This document shows positions 42,381 through 50,319 of a stretch of 64,000 bases of DNA, one piece after another (position 1 is the first letter of the stretch; every line of letters starts with the position of its first letter). Below the pieces are notes generated by a model, which saw nothing but the letters and a program-made list of their open reading frames with translations, had not been told where the DNA came from and ran no database searches. The stretch comes from an uncultured Dysosmobacter sp. GTDB taxonomy: Bacteria > Bacillota > Clostridia > Oscillospirales > Oscillospiraceae. The stretch spans positions 186,001 through 250,000 of the forward strand of contig NZ_CANRMB010000001.1 in assembly GCF_947631635.1 (NCBI RefSeq). The letters are read 5' to 3'. The position numbers and the translations under genes were made by a program.

Positions 42381-43961
42381 TTATTGGCCGCTGGCACCGT
42401 AGTTTGCCAAAACCCGGGCGGAGGGATCGTCCACATCGCAGCCCTCCCACGCTTTGTTGGGCATCCAGAAATCCTTGATCATCCTGGCCTGGCCGGGGTA
42501 GTACTTCTCAAAGATCTCCCGGTACAGCAGGCTCTCCTTGGTGAAGGGCGTGCCGTAGTCGTATTTTTGGCGCAGAGTCTCAAACTCCTCGTCCGTGTAC
42601 TTCTCCTCGGCGTAGGCTTTCAGATCGTCCACCATGGAGTGGCCCACGGCGTCGGAGAAGGCGGCCTTCTGGCGCCACAGGATGTCCTCCGGCAGCAGGT
42701 GGTCCTTCTCGAAGGCGTGGCGCAGCAGGTATTTACCCATACCGTAGGTGTTCATCTTCAGCCTGGGGTCGATGCTCATGACGTATTTCACAAAATCCAG
42801 GTCGCCGAAGGGGACCCGGGCCTCCAGGGAGTTGACGGAGATGCAGCGGTCCGCCCGCAGCACGTCGTACATATACAGCTCATCGACGCGCTTCTTGGAC
42901 TCCTCCTGGAAGGCCTGGGCGCTGGGGGCAAAGTCGGTGTACTTGTAGCCAAACAACTCGTCACTGATCTCGCCGGTCAGCAGCACCCGGATGTCGGTCT
43001 GCTCGTGGATGGCCTTGCAGCACAGGTACATGCCCATGCTGGCCCGGATGGTGGTGATGTCCCAGGTGCCCAGCATGGCGATGACCTCCTCCAGGGAGTC
43101 CAGCACCTGCTGGCGGGTCATATAGACCTCCGTGTGGTCGGCGCCGATGTAGTCGGCCACCTCCCGGGCGTATTTCAGGTCAATGGCGTCCTGATCCATG
43201 CCGATGGCGAAGGTGCGGATCTTCTTGCCCAGCACGACGGCGGAGATGGCGCACACCAGAGAGGAATCCAGGCCGCCGGAGAGCAGGAAGCCCAAGGGGG
43301 CGTCGGCGTCCAGCCGCTTGTCCACGCCGGCGATCAGCTTATCGCGGATGTGCTTACAGGCGGTCTCCAAATCGTCCTGGGAGTACTCCTTGACAGTGGT
43401 CAGGTCGGCGTAGCGGACGAACTTGCCGAAGGCGTAATAGTGGCCGGGAGGGAAGGGGCACACCTCGTCGCACAGGCCCACCAGGTTTTTGGCCTCGCTG
43501 GCGAACATGATGGCGCCGTCTTTGTCGTAGCCGTAGAACAGGGGACGGATGCCGATGGGATCCCGGGCCGCGATGAGGGAGTCGGTGATGGAGTCGTAGA
43601 TAATAAGGGCGAATTCGGCGTCCAGTCGGGAGAACATGGACAGGCCGTATTCCTGAAACAGGGGGAGCAGGATCTCGCAGTCGCTGCCGCTATGGAACTC
43701 AAACTTTTCAGACAACTGCCGTTTCAGGGGGCGGAAGCCGTAGATCTCGCCGTTGCACACCACATAGTCGCCGCCCAGGTGGAAGGGCTGCATACCGGCC
43801 TCCGTCAGGCCCATGATGGCCAGACGGTGGAAGCAGAGGTAGCCGGACGGGGTCTCCACGATGCGGGACATATCGGGGCCGCGGGAAATGGTGCGGTCAA
43901 AGTAGGGCTTCAGTTCTTCCTTGGTATAGGTTTTTTTGGAAAATCCCATGATCGAGCACAT
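42381..43961 (-). CDS. asnB: Asparagine synthetase (glutamine-hydrolysing)
   Basis: 526-residue AsnB. The Met is followed directly by Cys2, the glutaminase nucleophile (MCSIMGF), so the start is the ATG at 43961 with GGAGGTG upstream, not the earlier in-frame Met. The class II amidotransferase domain includes HRLAIMGLTEAG and VVCNGEIYG. The synthetase domain has the pyrophosphatase loop LLSGGLDSSLV. It is controlled by an Asn-specific T-box. It converts Asp, Gln and ATP to Asn. Confidence 0.97.
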   Translation of the reverse strand: MCSIMGFSKKTYTKEELKPYFDRTISRGPDMSRIVETPSGYLCFHRLAIMGLTEAGMQPFHLGGDYVVCNGEIYGFRPLKRQLSEKFEFHSGSDCEILLPLFQEYGLSMFSRLDAEFALIIYDSITDSLIAARDPIGIRPLFYGYDKDGAIMFASEAKNLVGLCDEVCPFPPGHYYAFGKFVRYADLTTVKEYSQDDLETACKHIRDKLIAGVDKRLDADAPLGFLLSGGLDSSLVCAISAVVLGKKIRTFAIGMDQDAIDLKYAREVADYIGADHTEVYMTRQQVLDSLEEVIAMLGTWDITTIRASMGMYLCCKAIHEQTDIRVLLTGEISDELFGYKYTDFAPSAQAFQEESKKRVDELYMYDVLRADRCISVNSLEARVPFGDLDFVKYVMSIDPRLKMNTYGMGKYLLRHAFEKDHLLPEDILWRQKAAFSDAVGHSMVDDLKAYAEEKYTDEEFETLRQKYDYGTPFTKESLLYREIFEKYYPGQARMIKDFWMPNKAWEGCDVDDPSARVLANYGASGQ

Positions 43962-43998
43962 AAAAAGCACCTCCGGAAATTCATGCCCCGGCCCTTTG

Positions 43999-44300
43999 GC
44001 CGGACGGCAATAAAAAACGCAGCTACATCCTAAATTTTAGGACGAATAGCTGCTATCCGCGGTGCCACCTAATTTACCTCCCCTTTGACGGGGACGGTCA
44101 CCTTCAAGGCTCCAACAAGCCCGTGTGATGTAACGATCACAACTCGTCGCACTTACTGGCGGTCGCCCGCGTTCAGATTGCAGCTACGGAGTGTTCTTCC
44201 CACAGACTCTTTGTTACGAGGTTTCCACTGTCCCCCGCTCACTGAAACGGAACTTCTGCGGTACTTTTCTCCATCAACGCCGTTGTCGATGTTTCAATTG
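43999..44300 (-). promoter_or_regulatory. T-box leader of asnB, tRNA-Asn specificity
   Basis: Minus strand T-box core AGGTGGCACCGCGGATAGC (about 44053-44072). The terminator stem GCAGCTATTCGTCCTA / TAGGATGTAGCTGC is followed by GTTTTTTATT. Stem I shows AGTACC, a distal GTGGAAAC loop and, in the specifier position, AAC (44193-44195) followed by AC. AAC is an Asn codon, which agrees with the gene controlled. It gives an internal check on how the Trp specifier at 3601-3603 was read. Confidence 0.92.
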
Positions 44301-44308
44301 ATGCTTGG

Positions 44309-44338
44309 AGTGTACCACCGTGGACGGGCAATTGTCAA
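44309..44338 (-). promoter_or_regulatory. Promoter of asnB T-box transcript
   Basis: Minus strand TTGACA (44333-44338), 18-bp spacer, TACACT (44309-44314). Confidence 0.8.
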
Positions 44339-44416
44339 CGTCAAAACGTACAAAATCTGGGTTTCTTTTTCAAAAACCTTTTCCGGCAGAGTCAGAAGCC
44401 CGGCAAAAAGGAAACC

Positions 44417-44451
44417 GGGACAGCTGTTTTTGAAATGAAAACAGCTGTCCC
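44417..44451 (-). terminator. Terminator downstream of the BlaR1-like gene
   Basis: Perfect stem GGGACAGCTGTTTT / AAAACAGCTGTCCC with a T-rich tract a few bases later on the minus strand. Confidence 0.75.
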
Positions 44452-44468
44452 TGAACCGGCGGATGGCT

Positions 44469-46355
44469 CTATGCTTTTTGGTTTTCCATCTCGCCGATGA
44501 ACTCCGAGTAACGGGCCAGAAGGGTGTTGTCCTCGTAATACTCGATATCCGTGATATCCACCAGCCTGTCGATGACGGTGAAGTACCTGCTGTTGTTGGA
44601 GACGCCGATGGAGACCTCCCCGCCGCCGTACAGCACCCTGGCCCGGGTATAGCGGGGTTCGGTCACCTCGTCGGTGCGGAAGTTCCAAAGGCGGTCCCAT
44701 GTCAGGCCGAACACCACCGTCAGGCCGCTGCCCCGCACCGCGGCGGCGGAGAACCCCACGGCTTTGACCGCCTCGTGGCAGTGGGTGGCCGTGACGGCGT
44801 ATCCCGCGTCCGACGGGTCCAGGATGGTGGTGGTGAGAAAGCCGCCGGAGGACAGGGGCATGCCGACGATCCTGGTGCTGGACAGCAGGACCACGGTGTC
44901 CCCGGCGACCTGAGCACCCCAGACCTCCTCTTGAGGCAGCTGGGCCTCCAGCGTCTCCATGGCCTGCCGGACCTTGTTTGCGTCTTCATAGGACTGTCCG
45001 CTGTCCCCCAGCCGGAACAGCCAGCGGACATGGCTGCCCTCCTCCCCCTGATAGCCATAGGCCAGCAGGAGGTCGTTGGACTGGGTCTGCATCAGCAGGT
45101 AAAAACGGTCGTCATCCTCCCACTGGGCCTCGGCCCGCCAGACCGCTTTCACGCTGTCCAGCGCTTCGCGGGCACCGCTGTAAAGGGAGCTATACAGGGA
45201 CATAAACAAGCCATGCAGTTCTTCCCGGCTGTATACCACCGGGGTCAGCGTGCCCACATCCGCCCAGGGGGAGAAGGAGAGCACGGAGGGGCCCTCCGAC
45301 AGAATGTTTTCACCGCTGACGAGATACTGGGGCGCGGTCTCCGGGGTAAAGGTGAAGGAGTACACCGGGGCGTGATACAGGATCTCATCCACCTGATACA
45401 CCTTCCCGGACAGGCTGTCCAGGCCTGCCGGCGCCTCCGGCGGGTCGGCGGCGAGGATCACCGCCAGCGCCGCCACCGCGGCCAGGGATACCGCCGCCGC
45501 TCCCAGCAGGGGCCTTTTGTACCGCATCACATTGCGGATGCGGCCCCTGGGGTCTCCCTCGCCGAAGGCCAGGGGAATGCCCGCCGCAAAGCGCCGGCCG
45601 GTGGACAGCCGCAGCAGGGAGGCGGCGTATGCCGCCCGGATATCCTGTCCGCTCCGCCGCATCACCGCCTCGTCGCAGGCCATCTCCATGTCCCGCTCCG
45701 ACAGGAAAAAGGCCAGCCACACCAGGGGATTGAACCAGTGGACCGCCAGGGCGGCAAAGGCCAGGAGGCGGAAGAGGTGGTCGCCCCGGCGGATATGGGT
45801 CCGCTCATGCAGAAGGATGTACCCCCGCTCCGCCTCCGGCAGGGAGGAGGGCAGGTAGATTCGGGGGCGGAACACCCCCAGCACAAAGGGAGAGGGAATA
45901 TGGTCCGCCAGATAGACCCGGCCCTCCAGGGGCACGGCCTCCGCCAGCCTGCGCCGCAGCCGCAGCAGGGAGACGGCGCCGTATACCAGCAGGGCGGCGG
46001 CACCCGCCAGCCAGAGGACGGCCAAGGGGTCGGCCGCAGTCTCCGGCACAGCTGCCGCCGGTGTGCCGGGGAGGGGAGAGGCGGGCAGGGCCTGGGCCGG
46101 TGCGCCAGCCATCTGCTGGAATTGCCCGTAGACCGCGCCGGAGACCTCCGGCACCTCCACCGCGCGGAACAGGGAGAGGGCGGAGGAGAAGGAGACGGGA
46201 CACAGCAGGCGGAACAGCACCACCGCCCACAGCAGATAGGAGAAGAGCTTCGGCGCCCGTTTCAGCGGGAGCCTGACCGCCAGCACGAACAGGATGACCA
46301 CACCGGCGGTGAGACTCATGGAGAGCACCTGGGGAAAAAGACCCAAGAGCTTCAT
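44469..46355 (-). CDS. BlaR1/MecR1-type M56 membrane metallopeptidase sensor
   Basis: 628-residue membrane protein. Four N-terminal hydrophobic helices surround an M56 peptidase domain with the zinc motif HERTH at 183-187 and a downstream ERDMEMACDEAV carrying the third ligand. A fifth hydrophobic segment near 280-300 leads to an extracellular domain of about 320 residues. That domain lacks the S-x-x-K/Y-x-N/K-x-G pattern of penicillin-binding sensors, so the signal is probably not a beta-lactam. It pairs with the BlaI-like repressor encoded 4 bp upstream, which it would cleave on activation. Confidence 0.88.
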   Translation of the reverse strand: MKLLGLFPQVLSMSLTAGVVILFVLAVRLPLKRAPKLFSYLLWAVVLFRLLCPVSFSSALSLFRAVEVPEVSGAVYGQFQQMAGAPAQALPASPLPGTPAAAVPETAADPLAVLWLAGAAALLVYGAVSLLRLRRRLAEAVPLEGRVYLADHIPSPFVLGVFRPRIYLPSSLPEAERGYILLHERTHIRRGDHLFRLLAFAALAVHWFNPLVWLAFFLSERDMEMACDEAVMRRSGQDIRAAYAASLLRLSTGRRFAAGIPLAFGEGDPRGRIRNVMRYKRPLLGAAAVSLAAVAALAVILAADPPEAPAGLDSLSGKVYQVDEILYHAPVYSFTFTPETAPQYLVSGENILSEGPSVLSFSPWADVGTLTPVVYSREELHGLFMSLYSSLYSGAREALDSVKAVWRAEAQWEDDDRFYLLMQTQSNDLLLAYGYQGEEGSHVRWLFRLGDSGQSYEDANKVRQAMETLEAQLPQEEVWGAQVAGDTVVLLSSTRIVGMPLSSGGFLTTTILDPSDAGYAVTATHCHEAVKAVGFSAAAVRGSGLTVVFGLTWDRLWNFRTDEVTEPRYTRARVLYGGGEVSIGVSNNSRYFTVIDRLVDITDIEYYEDNTLLARYSEFIGEMENQKA

Positions 46356-46359
46356 GCCC

Positions 46360-46719
46360 TCACCTCCCGTTTTTCCGGATGAGCTGCTCCAGCTCCTCGA
46401 TCTCCCGCTCCGTCAGTTTCTTCTGCCGGGTGAAAGCCGCCAGGAATTTGGGCAGGGAGCCGTCAAAGGCCTCCTCCACGAACTGCTGGCTCTGGCGGGC
46501 GTCAAATTCCTGCTCCGTCAGCAGGGAGGTCACCACGCTGTCCCGGTTCTGGAAAATGCCCCGCTGGCAGAGGCGGCGCAGGACGGTATAGGTGGTGGAT
46601 TTTTTCCAGTTCAGCTCCTGCTGGCACAGCTTCACCAGCTGGCCGGAGGACAGGGGCTCGTGCCGCCAGATCAGCTCCGCGAATTTCCGCTCAATGGCGC
46701 CCAGCTTGTACTCTCCCAT
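46360..46719 (-). CDS. BlaI/MecI family transcriptional repressor
   Basis: 119-residue winged-helix repressor: LGAIERKFAELIWRHEPLSSGQL, then YTVLRRLCQRGIFQN, and a C-terminal dimerisation region ending EELEQLIRKNGR. This is the cytosolic partner of the M56 sensor. The ribosome site GGAGGTG is just upstream. Dyad operators lie directly in its promoter. Confidence 0.92.
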   Translation of the reverse strand: MGEYKLGAIERKFAELIWRHEPLSSGQLVKLCQQELNWKKSTTYTVLRRLCQRGIFQNRDSVVTSLLTEQEFDARQSQQFVEEAFDGSLPKFLAAFTRQKKLTEREIEELEQLIRKNGR

Positions 46720-46744
46720 GGGAATGCACCTCCAATCGTTGGTT

Positions 46745-46794
46745 TACAATTTGTAGCCTATTGATAGTTTACAATAAGTAAACCAATCTGTCAA
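46745..46794 (-). promoter_or_regulatory. Promoter and BlaI-type operators
   Basis: Minus strand TTGACA (46789-46794), 17-bp spacer, TAAACT (46766-46771). The palindrome GTTTACAATAAGTAAAC (46767-46783) covers spacer and -10, and TACAATTTGTA (46745-46755) lies downstream. Both have the TACA/TGTA-type arms of BlaI/MecI boxes, so autorepression is likely. Confidence 0.85.
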
Positions 46795-46812
46795 GCCAAA
46801 GCGGCAAAAAAA

Positions 46813-46842
46813 CCGGGAACGCATCGTTCGATGCGTTCCCGG
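46813..46842 (-). terminator. Terminator of the purA-purB operon
   Basis: Perfect stem CCGGGAACGCATCG / CGATGCGTTCCCGG; the minus strand continues TTTTTTTGCC. Confidence 0.93.
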
Positions 46843-46857
46843 CAGATTTTAAGGGGG

Positions 46858-48273
46858 TCACAGATTGATCTCCGGCTTTTCGGCGGAGGCGTCCGCCAGC
46901 AGCGGCTCCACCTGGCGAAGGAAAGCGTCCACCTGCTGGTCACACCGGCCGATGTACAGCTTCGGGTCCAGCACGGCCTCCATCTCGGCCTCGGTCATGC
47001 CGAAGGCGGGCTCCGCCGCCAGGCGGTGCAGCAGGTCGCAGGGCTCGCCCTCTTTCATTTTGGCGGTGGCAGCCATGGAGCAGGTGCGGATGATCTCGTG
47101 AAGCTCCTGGCGGTTGCCGCCCCGCTTCACGCCCTCCATCATCAGGTTCTCCGTGGCGATGAAGGGCAGATATTCCCGGCAGGTGCGGTCCACCACTTTT
47201 TCGTTCACATGCAGGCCGTCGGTGACGTTCTGGGCCAGGCGCAGGATGGTGTCGGCGCAGAGAAAGCCCTCGGGCATGGAGATGCGGCGGTTAGCGGAGT
47301 CGTCCAGGGTCCGCTCCAGCCACTGGACGGAGGCGGTCATGGGGGCGTTCATGGCGTCCGCCATCAAGTAGCGGCTGAGGGAGCAGATGCGCTCGGACCG
47401 CATGGGATTGCGCTTGTAGGCCATGGCGGAGGAGCCGATCTGGTTCTTCTCAAAGGGCTCTTCCACCTGGCGGTCGTGCTGGAGCAGGCGGATGTCGTTG
47501 GCCATCCGGTAGCAGCTCTGGGCGATGGAGCTGAGGACGTTCAAAATGCGGCTGTCCACCTTCCGGGGATAGGTCTGGCCGCAGACGGGGAAGCACTTGT
47601 CGAAGCCGAACTCGGCGCTGATCTGACGGTTCATCTCATCGATCTTGGTGCCGTCGCCCTCAAAGAGGTCCATGAAGCTGGCCTCGGTGCCGGTGGTGCC
47701 CCGGCAGCCCAGGAACTTCAGGTTGGCAAGGACAAAGTCCAGCTCCTCCAGGTCGGCCAGCAGGTCCTGCATCCACAGGGTGGCCCGCTTGCCCACCGTC
47801 ACCAGCTGGGCGGGCTGGTAGTGGGTGTAGCCCAGGGTGGGGGTGGCCTTGTACTGGGCGGCGAATTTGGAGAGATTGGCCAGCACGGCGATCAGCTGGC
47901 CCCGGAGATACCGGAGGCCCTCCCGGTAGATGATGAGGTCGGCGTTGTCGGTGACATAGCAGCTGGTGGCGCCCAGGTGGATGATGCCGGCGGCGGAAGG
48001 AGCGGCCTTGCCGTAGGTATAGACGTGGGCCATCACGTCGTGGCGGACCTCCTTCTCCCGGGCGGCGGCCATCTCATAGTCGATGTCGGTGAGATGGGCC
48101 TCCAGCTCCGCCACCTGTTCAGCGGTGACAGGCAGGCCCAGGTTGTGCTCCGCCCGGGCCAGAGCCACCCACAGGCGGCGCCAGGTCTGGATGCGCATAT
48201 CGGCGGAGAACAGGTGCAGCATGAAGGGAGAGGCGTACCGGGACGCCAGGGGGGATTCATAGCGGTCTTTCAT
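46858..48273 (-). CDS. purB: Adenylosuccinate lyase
   Basis: 471-residue fumarase-superfamily lyase acting at two steps of purine synthesis (SAICAR and adenylosuccinate cleavage). It has HLGATSCYVTDNADLI, and the signature loop GSSAMAYKRNPMRSERICSL is plain. The start is the ATG at 48273 behind CGGAGG; the long upstream in-frame extension is in the preceding gene. It is the last gene of a three-gene unit with purA and a small unknown protein. Confidence 0.97.
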   Translation of the reverse strand: MKDRYESPLASRYASPFMLHLFSADMRIQTWRRLWVALARAEHNLGLPVTAEQVAELEAHLTDIDYEMAAAREKEVRHDVMAHVYTYGKAAPSAAGIIHLGATSCYVTDNADLIIYREGLRYLRGQLIAVLANLSKFAAQYKATPTLGYTHYQPAQLVTVGKRATLWMQDLLADLEELDFVLANLKFLGCRGTTGTEASFMDLFEGDGTKIDEMNRQISAEFGFDKCFPVCGQTYPRKVDSRILNVLSSIAQSCYRMANDIRLLQHDRQVEEPFEKNQIGSSAMAYKRNPMRSERICSLSRYLMADAMNAPMTASVQWLERTLDDSANRRISMPEGFLCADTILRLAQNVTDGLHVNEKVVDRTCREYLPFIATENLMMEGVKRGGNRQELHEIIRTCSMAATAKMKEGEPCDLLHRLAAEPAFGMTEAEMEAVLDPKLYIGRCDQQVDAFLRQVEPLLADASAEKPEINL

Positions 48274-48293
48274 AGGCGTACCTCCGAGTTGCT

Positions 48294-48725
48294 TTAAACT
48301 AATTGCCGGGGAAGGCCCTCGAACAGCCCGTCCAGCTCCTTGTGGGTCATGGCCCGAATCAAAATCAGATCCTTCGACATCGCCAGGGAGAAGGGGCGGA
48401 GGCGCTTCATGGCCTCCTGATATTCCATCTGCCCAAGGATGCGCTGTTCTGTGATACTGACCAGACTGAGGATCCATTCGTGAATGGGTTTGCCGTTGGC
48501 CGTACACGTGCTCTCCGGGTGAAGGGGGAGCAGGGTGTCCACGCCTTCGGACAGAGCGCAGCTCCCCAGCAGGGCGTCGCTGTCCTTCTTCTGGTATATC
48601 TGCGGATTTGCCCGGTAAGCGTTGTTCCAAAGCTGAACGACTTCCTCTTGACTGGGAATCTTTTTTTCAGGTTGTTTTTCGGGCTGCTTTTTTTCGGGTT
48701 GTTTTTTAAAGTGAAATAGTCCCAT
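48294..48725 (-). CDS. Unknown 143-residue protein between purA and purB
   Basis: The N-terminus MGLFHFKKQPEKKQPEKQPEKK is a short Lys-Gln-Pro-Glu repeat tract (four KQPEK-like units), followed by a helical domain (EEVVQLWNNAYRANPQIYQKKDSD...). It ends MTHKELDGLFEGLPRQLV. No signal peptide or membrane segment. No family recognised. It lies 14 bp after purA and 20 bp before purB, so it is co-expressed with both. A role around purine metabolism is suggested only by position. Confidence 0.75.
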   Translation of the reverse strand: MGLFHFKKQPEKKQPEKQPEKKIPSQEEVVQLWNNAYRANPQIYQKKDSDALLGSCALSEGVDTLLPLHPESTCTANGKPIHEWILSLVSITEQRILGQMEYQEAMKRLRPFSLAMSKDLILIRAMTHKELDGLFEGLPRQLV

Positions 48726-48739
48726 ACGGAATCTCCATT

Positions 48740-50014
48740 TCAGCGCAGGATGATGCTGTCCCGCTCAGGCCCCACGGACACATAGCCGATGTGGCAGCCG
48801 ATTTCTTGCTCCACATACTCCACGTATTTCCGGGCGGCCTCGGGCAGGCCCTCCCAGGTGCGGACGCCGGAGATGTCGCACTGCCAGCCGTCCATGTATT
48901 CCACCACGGGCTTGGCATCGGGCAGCACGGCGGGGAAGGGGAAGTAGTCGATTTGTTCCCCGTTCAGGGTGTAGTGGGCGCAGACGGGGATCTTGTCCAT
49001 GTAGCTCAGCACGTCCAGCTTGGTCAGGGCGATGTTGGTGGCGCCCTGGCACTGCACGCCGTAGCGGGTGGCCACGATGTCGATGGGGCCCACCCGGCGG
49101 GGACGGCCGGTCTTGGCGCCGTACTCGGCACCGGCCTCCCGGAGCTTGTCCGCCTCCTCGCCGAACCACTCGCAGGTGAAGGGCCCCTCGCCTACGCAGG
49201 AGGAGTAGGCCTTCACCACGCCCACGATCTCGTCAATCCTGACGGAGGGCAGGCCGGAGCCCACGGGGGCATAGGCGGCGATGGCGTTGGAAGAGGTGGT
49301 GTAGGGATAGATGCCGTAGTCCAGGTCCCGCAGAGAACCCAGCTGGGCCTCGAACAGGATGCTCCTGCCCTCCGCCTGGGCCTGGCGCAGGAAGGCGCCG
49401 GTGTCGCAGACAAAGGGCTTGATCTTCTCACCGAAGTCCGCCACCCAGGCCCGCAGGTCGTCCATGGTGTAGGGCTTGGCGCCGTAGACCTTCTCCAGGG
49501 TCAGGTTCTTCCACTCCAGGATGCCCTCCAGGTGCTGCCACAGCTTTTCGGGATACAGCAGCTCACCGGCCATGACGGTCTTTTTCTGGTATTTGTCGGA
49601 GTAGAAGGGGGCGATGCCCTGCTTGGTGGAGCCGTATTTCCTGTCGGCCAGACGGGCCTCCTCCAGGGAGTCCAGGTCCCGGTGCCAGGGCAGCAGCAGG
49701 GAGGCGCGGTCGCTGATCTTCAGGTTTTCCGGCGTGATGGAGACGCCCTTGCCCGTGACATCCTGGATCTCGGTCCACAGGCTCTCGCAGTCCATGGCAA
49801 CGCCGTTGCCCAGAATGTTGACCACGCCGTCACGGAAAATACCGGAGGGCAGCAGGTGCAGGGCAAACTTGCCCTTTTCATTGACGACGGTGTGGCCGGC
49901 GTTGCCGCCGCCCTGATAGCGGATGACCACATCATAATCACGGGTCAGCAGGTCCACCATACGGCCCTTGCCCTCGTCGCCCCAGTTGATGCCTACGATG
50001 GCGCAATTTGACAT
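48740..50014 (-). CDS. purA: Adenylosuccinate synthetase
   Basis: 424-residue GTP-dependent enzyme, IMP plus Asp to adenylosuccinate. The motifs are the N-terminal GINWGDEGKGRMVDLL, GGGNAGHTVV, the catalytic His, and RRVGPIDIVATRYG. INWGDEGKG replaces the more common GAQWGDEGKG. The start is the ATG at 50014 with GGGAGG upstream. It heads the purA-X-purB unit. Confidence 0.97.
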   Translation of the reverse strand: MSNCAIVGINWGDEGKGRMVDLLTRDYDVVIRYQGGGNAGHTVVNEKGKFALHLLPSGIFRDGVVNILGNGVAMDCESLWTEIQDVTGKGVSITPENLKISDRASLLLPWHRDLDSLEEARLADRKYGSTKQGIAPFYSDKYQKKTVMAGELLYPEKLWQHLEGILEWKNLTLEKVYGAKPYTMDDLRAWVADFGEKIKPFVCDTGAFLRQAQAEGRSILFEAQLGSLRDLDYGIYPYTTSSNAIAAYAPVGSGLPSVRIDEIVGVVKAYSSCVGEGPFTCEWFGEEADKLREAGAEYGAKTGRPRRVGPIDIVATRYGVQCQGATNIALTKLDVLSYMDKIPVCAHYTLNGEQIDYFPFPAVLPDAKPVVEYMDGWQCDISGVRTWEGLPEAARKYVEYVEQEIGCHIGYVSVGPERDSIILR

Positions 50015-50078
50015 ACTCAAAAACCTCCCGGTATGATTTCGCGGAAACAGGCCGGGCCGCGGAAGCCCAACCTAAAAT

Positions 50079-50107
50079 ATTATATCTGCGCATTTCCCAT
50101 AAGTAAA
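50079..50107 (-). promoter_or_regulatory. Promoter of the purA operon
   Basis: Minus strand TTTACT (50102-50107), 17-bp spacer, TATAAT (50079-50084). No purine riboswitch was recognised in the roughly 60-nt leader. Confidence 0.75.
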
Positions 50108-50249
50108 GCACAAAGTGATAATATCGGACATTATTTTTTCTTATAGGTCGACCTTTTGGGAGCCGCGCAGGGGGCGGAAGGTTATGGCGCTGGAGGACGG
50201 CAGGCCGGACGCATTGACGCGGGGAAAGGGGGAAAAGATGGATTTCCAC

Positions 50250-50278
50250 TTTGCAAATTTGGCCGCGTGTGATATACT
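50250..50278 (+). promoter_or_regulatory. Promoter of the DUF1846 gene
   Basis: TTTGCA (50250-50255), 17-bp spacer, TATACT (50273-50278), about 35 nt before the ATG. Confidence 0.65.
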
Positions 50279-50319
50279 GGGCCAGGATTTGAGAGAATGG
50301 AGAAAAGGGGAATGCACAT

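Noticed and set aside
46858-48630. 590-codon version of adenylosuccinate lyase
   Set aside because: The extra N-terminus lies in another frame of the preceding gene and has no ribosome site; ATG 48273 behind CGGAGG gives the usual length.
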